Assembly (NCBI GenBank): GCA_003868215.1
Contig: QWDQ01000019.1
Span: forward strand, 310,001 to 374,000
From: Pseudophaeomoniella oleicola
Lineage: Eukaryota > Ascomycota > Eurotiomycetes > Phaeomoniellales > Phaeomoniellaceae
DNA length: 64,000 nucleotides
Direction: 5' to 3'
Below, in pieces: positions 45,888-56,067 of this stretch (its first letter is position 1; the number at the start of each line of letters is the position of its first letter). A program made the translations under genes and the position numbers. The notes below the pieces were generated by a model. That model was given only the letters and a program-made list of their open reading frames with translations, searched no databases and was not told the DNA's origin.

Positions 45888-48477
45888 TCAGCCACCCTGT
45901 TCGCCCTCAACAGTCCCTACCCGAGTCTCGTCATGGTTGTTACTAGCATCACGATGAGAAGTCTCTGGGGAGGCAGTGTTGCTTTGAAATTCCGCCCTTG
46001 AGCTCACACCCATTTCTCGGGGTCGATCCGGACTGCGGATCGTAGGCATTTCATAGCTCCAAGCGTGACCCGTCATTGGAATAGGAAGTCCCGAACCACT
46101 GGATCCGTGAGCGGGAACTTGCAACCCCAGTCGAGGTTGAGGAGATCGGACATCTGTAACGCCATGATTTTGGCTATTGCTAGAGCCAGATTGTGATGAC
46201 TTCTGGGAGTGGGGGGAGTAATTCAAGTCTGGACTTTGGTTGGGCAATTTTCGAGAGCGGACTGCTTCATGCGCAGCATAGGATCGGGAACCAGGTGGGC
46301 CATACAAATGAGCAGGAGTATTGGTCATGGAGACATTTTGGGGGTACAGTGGGGACGGATACTGCGATGGCGGCGGGTTTTGAGAATGATCGAGGGCTTG
46401 TGGTGGTGGAGGGTATTCTGGCCGCGGTGGAGCGTGGGCTGGATGTTGGTGCGCATGAATCTGGTCATGACTTGTCTCATATGATGGGGACGTCATTAGA
46501 GGAGCGGGTGCCAATGGTGGTGGAGCGGGATATGGACTTGTTGGAGTCGCAGCGGAGAGACCTTGAGATAGCTTGGGAGACCCTGGCTCAGTGGACTGAG
46601 TTGTGTTTGTTATGGACTTGGATCCCAATCTCTGTGGTAAAGGGGAATAACGTCCCCGTTCGTCTTTGGTGTGGTAAGTAGAGGACCGTTCAGGCAATTC
46701 CGGTAATTCAGTCGGCTTCTGCTTGGTTTCTTTCACAGAAGGTTGTTTGTGAAGGCGTTGCCGTCGATGTCGTAAACAGAAGATTATCACAAGAATCAAC
46801 ACCAAGAGCAGACCTATCGCCCCGCCTACTGACGCCCCAACAATTGTGCCTGTTGACGTACTATGATGGGCTTTGGGAGAGGATGTTGCTGTGGGAATGA
46901 GCCTTGTTGGCGACCTGACAGTTGCTGTTGCTCGCTGGGTAAAGTAAACCTGCAAGTCTCGGTTGTTCCACCCGACCATCGGTTGATTCAGCGTCGCCGC
47001 TCCGTTAGGTCTGCAGGCATTAGCAAGCCGACTACAATAGATATCCGTTAGCTGGCACTCACTGTCCACCTACGATGCTCAGTATTTCTGTCGGGACCTG
47101 GTATCCCGTTATATTGTATTGGAATGGTGCCCACATGGCGTTGGAGTCATTCGCCTTCCCTAGGTTGAGATTGTGTGTTCCTTGCACATCTGGAGCGTCA
47201 CATTGGGAGGAGTTCGGGAAAAGTCCACCGATGATGAGCATCTGGGAATTGTTGATGACGTTGCAGGTAAGAGTGTTGTGCGGATTCCCAGGTCCAGGTT
47301 CTGTAGGCCACCATTTGACCCAGACGAACCCCGGCATAGTCAGAATATAGACGTCGTCGAATCCCGTTGCATTGTCCCCAAAACCGGCGCCTCCATATAG
47401 ATACCTATCGGCAGTCAACGAATGTAGAGAGGAACACAGTCGATGTTATGACTCACACATTGTACGAAGATTGATCTTGCGCCCATGTCGCTCCAGCGCA
47501 AAATTTCCTCCTCGATCCGGGTATATCGCCGGTGGCATTCTGCGTATACCATTTGCCTTCCGCAATCTCGTAAACGAAGATGGTCTAGCTAATGTTAGAG
47601 CCCTTGGACCTGAAAGAATCAGTCTACTCACACTCATAGGCACCTACAATGTGTTAGCGATGTCCGACTTGTCAAACAGGATAGCATTACCGCGATTTCT
47701 GTGCCGTTCTCATCGAACTCAACGCCGCCGAAGTATATGAGAGCTCCTTGCCTCGAGATAGGAAGGTACACCATAACCCCTTCGGCCCTCCCTACGCCAT
47801 CAGGGCCAGTATTGTTCGTGAAATCATTGGCAGACATGTCGTAGATGATGAGAGAGCTAGTGGCCATAGAGGGACCGTCGTACGCTGGTGTTGTGTGGTT
47901 GTTGATATAGCCACCATAGTAATAACCAAGTCCAAGTTCGTTCACCGCCACACCAGCGCCATAAGAAACACGGTTGACGTCTGTTGATGTCGTCGACTCA
48001 TTCCACTGGTTCAAGACGACATCGTATACCCATAGCGCGAATGCTTGGGGAACGTTTGAAAATTCACCACCGAACAGATAGAAGGCTTGATTGACCTCGT
48101 CGGCCCAAAGGATACCTCCAGCGACATCTGGAATAGTACTGTTTTTGGAAAGATTGGCATAAAGCTGGGGCATGGGCCCGTTGAGAACTTCCAAGTCATT
48201 GTACAGTAGACCGGTATCTGCATCCGTATGAGTATGCTTCAATTCAAAGGGAAAGCATGACCAGAGACATACTTATGACTGCTTGCGGATTCTGAGCAAT
48301 GGGATTGGCGTTGACATAACCGCCATCGATGTAGAGCTTGGAGCCCACGACTGCGGTTTGATGACCGAATCGTCTGCAGAAGTCCGTCAGAGGATTCTGG
48401 GGAGCTTGTGCAACAACCTGTATCACGACAAACGAGAGCAAGAGAATCGTCCTATGCGATAGCGACGTAGAAAACAT
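45888..48477 (-). CDS. Kelch-repeat membrane protein with proline-rich cytosolic tail
   Basis: Six exons, 48477..48273, 48217..47691, 47643..47632 (12 nt), 47584..47457, 47404..47063 and 47010..45888, give 778 aa with every junction in frame. A signal peptide (RTILLLSFVVIQVVAQ) is followed by Kelch blades: GHQTAVVGSKLYIDGG, AFYLFGGEF, YYYGGY, GALIYFGGVEF, VYLYGGAGFG and LIIGGLF. Together they fit an extracellular six-bladed propeller with many N-glycosylation sites. One membrane helix (IVGASVGGAIGLLLVLILVII) near residue 440 is flanked by a Ser/Thr-rich stalk and a basic stop-transfer RHRRQR. The cytosolic tail of about 310 residues is Pro/Ser/His/Gln-rich. Similar fungal proteins are poorly studied; a cell-surface sensor or adhesion role is a guess. 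Confidence 0.88.
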
Positions 48478-49380
48478 CTTCGGCGCTTTCCATGACAAGG
48501 CCCAGCAGTGACAGTACAAACAACACCAAAGGTCGTCCGGATAAGAAAACAAAACTAAGACATAGTTATGGAAGAGAGAGAAGCGAGGGTGGACCGAGAG
48601 GACACAAAAGCTCGGAAGTGCTCTACCAGTGGCTGTGGAATGTTTGGAGGGTGTCAATATCATCCATGTACGGATCCGTACAGTTATTGGATTATCACAT
48701 CAGGATGTAAGACTTGCAGGACAGCTGAGAAATACGAGCGGAGCGGATTGGGATGGTGGCTCAGTCATGCAGGCAGCTGCATGTTCATGTATGGCTGAGG
48801 AGGATGTCAGCATCTTGAAGCTGACCCAGCCCTGTGGCATGGGTACAGCCAGGTCTTTCCTCTCGGGGGATTCTGTAAGCAATCAATTGATCTCTCGATG
48901 GAATACATCGGATCCTCAGGTCAATCAGCCCGCGCTTATAGTATGACAAGTATAAGTTATATGTGAGACTTTCTAAAGGATGGAAGTTGATCTTCACGAG
49001 ATAGAAATTGTGGTGGATGCGATTCGATCAGCCCGGTAGGAGCGTTTCCCCATCAAGGACACCACGGACTTCGGGAGTAATAAATGCTTAAGTAGGACAT
49101 GATCGCTGATATCCATGTAATCACATTCATCCGCAGACATCGAAGCAATCAATACGTGTAGCACAGCGCCTCTGAGGGACCAGGTATTCCTTGCAGAGGT
49201 CTGTCTGCACTCAGTTTATGGTCGTGTAGCTGCAACCCACGGCCTACTTAATTGGTCTGAGATCATGTTCAAAGAAATACCTGCTTAAGCGCCTGCACCT
49301 AGGCGAACTAAGAATGACCAGAGAGCCATTTCACCTCCATGAAGAAGGGCTTACGCCATATATTCTATCGCAGATCCGTC
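48478..49380. other. Intergenic region
   Basis: Promoter of the Kelch gene and 3' flank of the PLC-like gene. No gene or clear repeat seen. Confidence 0.55.
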
Positions 49381-50814
49381 TCAATAAGACAATCTTTGAT
49401 GACTCAACTCGATTCCTGTGTCACATGTTGCCCCGTCAAGGAAATCATTCATTATAACCATCAGCTTCTCGGCTCGCAATCGCTCTGCTGCGTTCTCTCG
49501 AATCCAGGGTAAAGTTATGCTATCGAAAGCGGCTTTAGTACTAGTCAGACAACTGGTCGCGGCATTGGACGCGATGACACTATACAGAAGGACCTCTTTT
49601 ATGGCTTGTGAGGTCCCCTGACATTGTAAGATGGTCAAATCGCCTGCCGTGGGTGCCAGTTGACCCTCAGTGTCCATCTGCTCAAACCTTGCAATGATTG
49701 GATCCACTGCAAGAGTAGCATAGGCCTCGTGAGAATAGCTGTCATACTTGTCAGCCATGGATATGCATATCAACCGGCGACCCATCGACCGTAACTTGTC
49801 GATTGACTCAGAAAAGCAAGTATGATCGCCCCAAGTCAACGGGTATTGCGTGGCTTTTGAACAAGCTTGGTCAAGCATTCCTGCAACTTCTTCACTACTT
49901 GGTAGTTTACACTCCGAGACAATATTATCGTTGCGAATGTGAATCACAGTGATCTCGGTTGGATGCGAGTCCAAGAACGAGACCTGAGCTTCAAGGAAAG
50001 CATCGAATGCCAATCCAGGAATGCAAGCGTGCTGAAAGTAGAATTTATTTGGCAGCTTGGAAACTTCTTGAAACATAGGAAGCAGCTCTGCAGGTCGAAA
50101 TTCAAAATAACGAGCCCCCATCCGGAGCATGGTAGTAATCTCTTTCTTCTGAGTGACAGCAAGGCCATAAACGACATTCGGCAGCATATGCACCAAGATA
50201 CTGTTGGGGATGTGGGAAAACCACTGAAGTCGAGGAATAAGTTTCTTCAACTCCTCAACCATGTCACTGTCTATGGCCTGGAGGATTGCGTCGCTTGATT
50301 GCATGCTGTTCATGCCGTTGTCATGAGGCGCTACCAAAGCAAATCGAGAGAACGGCTTTTCTGCCGCTTGCGAACCAGGAGGGGCAAGAGCTCCCATCCA
50401 CGACCGGTTCCCAGTTGGGCAGATCGTAACATAGCATTGATCGTGACTGGTCAATCCTGCTTCCCCGTGGCCGGCATCGTAGAAGCCATACGTGATGATT
50501 GCGTCGTCGGACACTATGGGGAAGAACGTTTGTGTAGCAAGCATTGTACCTCCATGAAGGTTCCCAGTAAGGGCATTGATGTCGTTGTACGCCGAAGCTA
50601 TCTCAACACCACGCCGGAAGACCGTCCACTGAAAGCGCCCGGTAAAGCGCCCGGCCCCATGGATATTCTTCGAATCGACTTCCAGATGGCCTTTTGTAAA
50701 ATTGGCAGAAGCGTCGTTGCGTATTTCTTCTCCTGGGACATTGAACTTGACCTCATACTCGGCTGCTAGGGATGGCGAGACGTAAGAATAGACGTCGATG
50801 CCTTTGGAAGGCAT
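49381..50814 (-). CDS. PLC-like phosphodiesterase (PI-PLC X-type TIM barrel)
   Basis: A single intronless frame of 477 aa from ATG 50814 (the longer frame begins with GTG). The N-terminal 130 residues look like a beta-sandwich (EYEVKFNVPGEEIRND..., FRRGVEIASAYNDI). The C-terminal part matches PLC-like phosphodiesterases: first catalytic His in FALVAPHDNGMNS, substrate-binding Arg region GARYFEFRPAEL, and second His in FYFQHACIPGL. The usual Asp of the DIR motif is Glu here. Enzymes of this superfamily cleave phosphoinositides or related phosphodiesters. No signal peptide or membrane helix is seen, so it is probably cytosolic. It is divergent from COQ7 with 641 bp between. Fold assignment is fairly secure; substrate unknown. 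Confidence 0.8.
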   Translation of the reverse strand: MPSKGIDVYSYVSPSLAAEYEVKFNVPGEEIRNDASANFTKGHLEVDSKNIHGAGRFTGRFQWTVFRRGVEIASAYNDINALTGNLHGGTMLATQTFFPIVSDDAIITYGFYDAGHGEAGLTSHDQCYVTICPTGNRSWMGALAPPGSQAAEKPFSRFALVAPHDNGMNSMQSSDAILQAIDSDMVEELKKLIPRLQWFSHIPNSILVHMLPNVVYGLAVTQKKEITTMLRMGARYFEFRPAELLPMFQEVSKLPNKFYFQHACIPGLAFDAFLEAQVSFLDSHPTEITVIHIRNDNIVSECKLPSSEEVAGMLDQACSKATQYPLTWGDHTCFSESIDKLRSMGRRLICISMADKYDSYSHEAYATLAVDPIIARFEQMDTEGQLAPTAGDLTILQCQGTSQAIKEVLLYSVIASNAATSCLTSTKAAFDSITLPWIRENAAERLRAEKLMVIMNDFLDGATCDTGIELSHQRLSY

Positions 50815-51455
50815 GGCTTTCACTGTTTTAGGTGTATAAGGTCACTAAGAATCGAAACGTTTCGCGTTCACAAGCACATAAAAACAATGCTATGAATGAG
50901 GCTGTTGAACCAGCAAAAAGAATACAGCACGCTTCCACCTGGCGTCTCCTGAGGCGGTGGTTTCGACTATGTACGTGATGTTAAGCGTAGCCAAAAACCT
51001 GGTTTTGACGTTCCTGCCTCGCTAACAACACCACTGCGGTTCCTAGTTTGAGGCGTTCATCGTCTGGCTTACGTAGACCAATCGCTAGAGAGCGCACGTC
51101 TGAGATAATCATCAGAAGCCCATTGATTGTTTTGGTCCTCCGGCCTGTTGGAAATCCAAGTTGACTTACCGTATGCTTATCATTTCATTCTGTTTGATAG
51201 ACTCACACTTCCAAGGTTTTTAATTACCATGAATTACTTACCGCTCTAGCAATATAATCATGGCACGTCATCTGCTCTGCTCAACGATCGGCTGATGCGG
51301 AGAAGCTTTACCCTCTGCAGTTTTGAGGTAACCTCGTTCAACGCTCCTCTTCTACATGAGCTATTGTCGTGAATGTAGAAGTTTCTCATGAACAAATGCT
51401 AGGAACATCGGTCTTTCCAACCATATTCTGACCTTGACGGACGAAGCACTTCACA
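50815..51455. other. Shared divergent promoter region of PLC-like and COQ7 genes
   Basis: 641 bp with no coding exon. Nothing specific beyond A/T tracts is visible. Confidence 0.55.
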
Positions 51456-52202
51456 ATGGATGCTGCTCGAGCCGTAAGGGCTATAATTCGAACACAGAAG
51501 ATCGCTCGACCGTTGTACCTCGATTTCCTCACGCCTCGACTCGCCCAAAGACAGAAAAGGCAATTCAGCAAATCCTTCAAGTCACTGATTGATGTTCGGG
51601 AAGCGCCAACGGCTGCGCCGCGGAAATCCAGATTATCCAGAGAGCAAAGAGAGTTCCTAGATCGCGCACTTCGTGTCAACCATGCAGGTGAACTTGCTGC
51701 TGTCTTAATCTACACGGCACAGACTCCCCTAATTATCAATTCGCACCCTCACATGCGACCTCTTATGAAGCACATGTATGACCAGGAGGTTGGACATTTT
51801 GATACGTTCAGTAAAATGCTCTCAGAACGCCGAATACGACCTACGGCTATGTACCCGGTTTGGCATGCCGCAGCGACCTTTCTAGGTTGGTCTACGGCAA
51901 TGATGGGACGTGAAGCGGCGATGGCATGCACCGAGGCCGTGGAGACTGCGATCGGAGACCATTACAATGAGCAAGTCCGGGAGCTATTCAAATGGGTGCA
52001 AGAGACAAAAGCGCGTGGCGAAGAGCCAGACCCCGAAATGCTTGAATTGCTTGACACTTTAAAAAGAATCCGCGATGAGGAGCTGGAACATTTGGATCAC
52101 GCAATCGAGAATGATGCTCACAAGGCACAGCCCTATGAGCCACTAACAAAAGTGATTGAGTATGGGTGTAAAGGAGCGATCTGGGTCAGTGAAAGAGTGT
52201 AG
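51456..52202 (+). CDS. COQ7: COQ7, 5-demethoxyubiquinone hydroxylase, mitochondrial
   Basis: Intronless, 248 aa. The first 40 residues are Arg/Lys/Ala-rich without acids (AARAVRAIIRTQKIARP), a mitochondrial presequence. The body is the ferritin-like di-iron fold of COQ7: RVNHAGELAAVLIYTAQ (first Glu), DQEVGHFDTF (Glu-x-x-His), EAVETAIGDHYNEQ (third Glu) and RDEELEHLDHAIE (second Glu-x-x-His). All metal-ligand motifs are intact. The enzyme hydroxylates demethoxyubiquinone in the penultimate step of ubiquinone synthesis as part of the CoQ synthome at the inner membrane. Length and sequence order match the fungal family closely. Confidence 0.96.
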   Translation: MDAARAVRAIIRTQKIARPLYLDFLTPRLAQRQKRQFSKSFKSLIDVREAPTAAPRKSRLSREQREFLDRALRVNHAGELAAVLIYTAQTPLIINSHPHMRPLMKHMYDQEVGHFDTFSKMLSERRIRPTAMYPVWHAAATFLGWSTAMMGREAAMACTEAVETAIGDHYNEQVRELFKWVQETKARGEEPDPEMLELLDTLKRIRDEELEHLDHAIENDAHKAQPYEPLTKVIEYGCKGAIWVSERV

Positions 52203-53671
52203 ACGTCGTCGTTATTTGCCGGTCAACACGCGGCACATCGTCCTCGAAAAAGAACAATTCACTATCGCGGGCCTGATCCTCTCAGGAGTCGACTTCTGAG
52301 GGTCGGTTGGCAGTGACTTGCATGGATTGACATAGAGTTTTTGACTGCCGTACTAGCTTGTGGTGTGAGCTCGATCCCCCACAGGTGCCGATTGGAGCAC
52401 ATATTTATCTCCTGAGCCCGGCGAGCTGGGTCGACTTATCGGGTACCTTGTCTTTTATGTTTTCGCATAGTCGAGGCGGCCCAGATGGTGGAACTGTTTC
52501 TGTCGCATAGCTGTTGGAATCGATAGTTACCTGCTATACATGGGTGTAATAACTATATCAGAAGTGTTTTATAACAACTATCGTTGGCATGTCTGATAGT
52601 TGAATTCCCATCTCGGCCTCTCGAACCTGGAAAAATCAGGCTGGAAGTGCCCACATGACCTAGAGTTTCGAATTTGCAGTAGTACTCCGTAGGGGTGAAC
52701 TAGTGCAGGGATTGTTTCCAAATGAAGCCTTAATATATACCCGAAGTGAGGTGATTCTATGGTGCTTAGTGGATAGTCGTCATCACCGGTCAATGTGCCG
52801 TCAAAAGGAGAATTCTCGCTATCCGTGCTTTAAGCAATGACATCCCGAGCTAAATCTGCGATGGTTCATCGTCCAAAAAGCACGCACGAAAGTGACTTTT
52901 TTGCCATGGTATTCTGGACCTCATAAAACGTTGTACTACGTATACCCGCTAGTGATCTGATGCATCGTTAAACAGTGTTACTCCGTAAGCGTCAAAACAT
53001 CCTGGAATCACCGGCTCTGCTTACTCACTTTGGTAGCCATCCCTACCTCGGCTACCTCTCACCAAGGAGCCGAGTTGGCTACCCGAGCTCATCGTCCAAG
53101 CCGTTATCCGCTCCAGCGTGGCTCCCGGAGGTATGTACGACCTACTACGTGGTCCAGTACGTCTTATCACTGCTGTGACTGCCACTGTGTATACTCAGGC
53201 CCGATCTGTATGCGTACCTATACATATCTGAAGAGGGGCTGGTCCCGAAGAGATGGACGAAGCACTAGTACGGTCGAAAGGTCCCTGCCGCGTGGCCCAA
53301 CTCACCAGTCGACCTCAATGCTAGGGCCAGCTCCTCGCTTATATCCAACCTAACTTCGTGAGATGCCGCAGGACCTCCAACAGCCCCGACACCATCTAAG
53401 CGAACTGTTCTAAAACTCGAGAATTGAGATCGTGTGGCAGAAGCTAGTCGACCTTGTTTGGACGCTCGTACCTGTTCACACGTTTCCGTCCAGGGATCAT
53501 TTCTAATTCTCTGCCTTGATTTCCAGGTCTCGCGGGGTCCTTCAGGCTCGCTCGATCTATTTAGTTCAAGGTACCTAGATGTACGGCAAGCGGGCAATAG
53601 AGAGGAACCGAAACCCTCGCGTGGCGATGTAATACCTACCGAATCTTGAGCGGCGGAGTCTGCAGCTTCGC
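52203..53671. other. Intergenic region
   Basis: No supported gene in about 1.5 kb. Two weak CTACGTA palindrome variants occur near 52934 and 53146. Open frames at 53265-53702 (minus) and 53030-53353 (plus) lack codon bias and splice support. Confidence 0.5.
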
Positions 53672-53842
53672 ATGCCGATTCTGGCACCCCTGAAACACAC
53701 ATGTCTTATTCTGTTCTCTCTTATTGTCTATAATAATATATGTTGGCTTGCCGCTGACTGCTTTCATCCCCTCGCTGGTCCTGTCGATTCTGGTTGGCCA
53801 TGGAATTTCTGCTACTTTTCTGAACCGCTACACTTCCACATC

Positions 53843-55503
53843 ATGGCTGTAGGAATGGGCTTACCGGCAGGCGCCGAAGGCTTGGCGGCATTTGTATTAC
53901 TATACTCGAGTCTGAATGCTATTGCTGCTGCCGTGGTAGGTGGCATGTACTTTAGACATGGTGACCGTTGGGGAAGTATGCGCCGCCACTTCTCTTCACC
54001 TGATACCCAGTCCACTAACATTGTCAGTTGTCTTTCTGGCCGCGATCTTTGTCATGATCAATGTGGGAGCTTCAATCGTTCAGCAATGCCACTATATCAG
54101 GAATTTCAGAGTCATCAAGATCGCAGCTTTCGACTATGTACAAAGTAGCCACAAGTCGCCTACGTTTGCCTTTAGTGGTACCTACACCCAAATGGACACG
54201 GCATTATACATAATACGTACGTATGGACCGACGGCTTTCAATAACACCAGACGCTGACCGTTGGGTCCTAGAACTCTATTGCTATAGCGTAGAGTCCCTA
54301 CTGTTTGCTTTTTGGTACTGCGTGTTCTCCGCCTTCGCCTGACTTTATGTTCTGACCGAGTTAGGGTTGCTGGGCTTTTTCGCTCTGCGTGGAGAGTTCG
54401 ACTCAGCTGGATAGATCGGAAGGATTACCTATTCGCAGCCATGGGCAAAACACTGGCCATTGTCCTCCCGGGGGTGTTTGTGGGTGTAGCTCGCTCACCG
54501 GCCGTTCTCGCAAGGCCAATTGTTTACCTTGTATTGACGAATGCTCTAAGTAAGACTGCTATTGAGTAACCTACTAAGTCCTACCTTGTCTGACAGATCT
54601 ACAGTGGCTGGTGGCGTTGCCGTTGGAATGGTATTACTCGTCCTTGTCCTATACAAATATGTTTCCATCCGTCAACATCTGACGACCTCCGGTCATTCGC
54701 GGTTATTTGCGTGGCTACGTTGGCGCATGAGGTTTGCCGCACCTGGCGAGACAACCAGTGGGGGGGTGAGCGGCCGAAGCCAGAGTTACGCCAGACACGT
54801 ACCCAACAAACGGACCTCTGCAGCCAAGTATGACAAGTGGCTCATCTTTCGGTTTTCAATATGCTTCACGATACTATGGTGCGTTCAAAGAGACCTGATC
54901 CGTGCCTCTGTCGGTCGAGCTAACACAATGTCAAGTGTGTTCCAAGTGTTCAACATTTGTTATACAGTCATACGCTACAGCGAGAACCAAAAGTTGTCGC
55001 AAGCGACAGAACCCGATTTCACTATCAATTCGGCTGATACGGATCTACTAATCTTCATGCCTGGAGTGACAGTCGGCTTCCTGATGTTTTTTGTCTTCGG
55101 AACCACCGCCGCATTTCGAGCAGAATATTCAATCTTCTTTAGACAGCTTTTCAGCTGCGGGCGGAGAAGTAACAGTGCAAATGGTCTGGCTAGAACAGAC
55201 TCAGTCGTTCGCTTGACCAACGTCAACAATGCTAGTCAGAGCAGTCGCAAAGTCAATGATTGGCGAGACGCTGACGCATTCGATCGTTCTATAAATGGTG
55301 GGCCGGCCCACCCTGGTCAGAGTGATGCAAAGGACCACGGGACTAGATACACCGTCACCGTCGAGTCGAGGGTCGAAGAAGAACCGGACTCGCCCACTCG
55401 AGTGTTGAGGAGCGATAGTAGTAGTCTGGGTGGGCAAGGAACTCATCGAGATCACCAAAACGCTATATTTGTATCACAAACCTTTAGAACTGAGAATGAA
55501 TAG
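53843..55503 (+). CDS. Seven-helix integral membrane protein of unknown family
   Basis: Not recognised. Exons 53843..53975, 54028..54216, 54272..54314, 54365..54549 and 54605..55503 join in frame to 482 aa; introns are 50-55 nt. Seven hydrophobic segments appear in order: GLAAFVLLYSSLNAIAAAVV, VFLAAIFVMINVGAS, YIIQLYCYSVESLLFAFWVA (spanning two introns), TLAIVLPGVFVGVA, GGVAVGMVLLVLVLYKYV, KWLIFRFSICFTILWCV and LLIFMPGVTVGFLMFFVFG. A polar tail of about 130 residues, rich in Ser/Asp/Arg, follows. The layout fits a GPCR-like receptor: short N-terminus, seven helices, long cytosolic tail. No named fungal receptor signature was seen. An in-frame ATG at 53672 would add 57 residues with one more hydrophobic segment, possibly a signal peptide. 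Confidence 0.7.
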
Positions 55504-56067
55504 CAATGAGAAAGAACAATTGCAGGACTTCGTCATGTGCTCGTCTGTAAATGCCGACATCAAATTCTTTCTTGAGTATTATATACCATTGTCGCAATGG
55601 GATGCACCATGAGTCAATCTGGCGAGCACAAGCATCGTTCTAGACTTATCTTGGTAGGAAAAGGAGGTGGCGTAATCACGTGGCAGAGGCGGAAGAAAGC
55701 CGCGCTTTGGAGAAGATGGAGTTTAGTACGTTGGGGGTGTTCCTTCAGCCCATCAACTTCAGACTTCATTCACCTGTGCCTCCTTCACTTCTTAGCATTA
55801 GCCTCACATCTATACGGGCTATTTGATACGATAGCTGACTCCATATCGTTGAAATCTTTCTTTCAATCTTCACTACCGGAAAAGTCGCTTTTCAGATTGG
55901 GCACTCTTAGCTTAAAGCGATATATTCCGTCACTTGAATACTACAGAAGGTGTTGTGTCACTACACTACTTTCCTTTGCTGGACAAAGGTTCGCGTTTCG
56001 CGTTGCTAGGCAGCAAGGCTGCGCTTCATCGAGAGACTTCTCTGAATTTATTTAATCACGCCCCGCC
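55504..56067. other. Intergenic region and RTF1 leader
   Basis: No gene supported. It carries the 3' flank of the seven-helix gene and the promoter of RTF1; a 152-codon open frame (55597-56055) looks accidental. Confidence 0.55.

Noticed and set aside
45888-46681. Plus-strand frames (such as 46193-46681) opposite the Kelch tail
   Set aside because: Mirror of the low-complexity Pro/Ser/Gln coding tail; no independent evidence.
55597-56055. 152-codon open frame directly before RTF1
   Set aside because: Odd amino-acid composition, no domain, no codon bias; probably chance in the leader.
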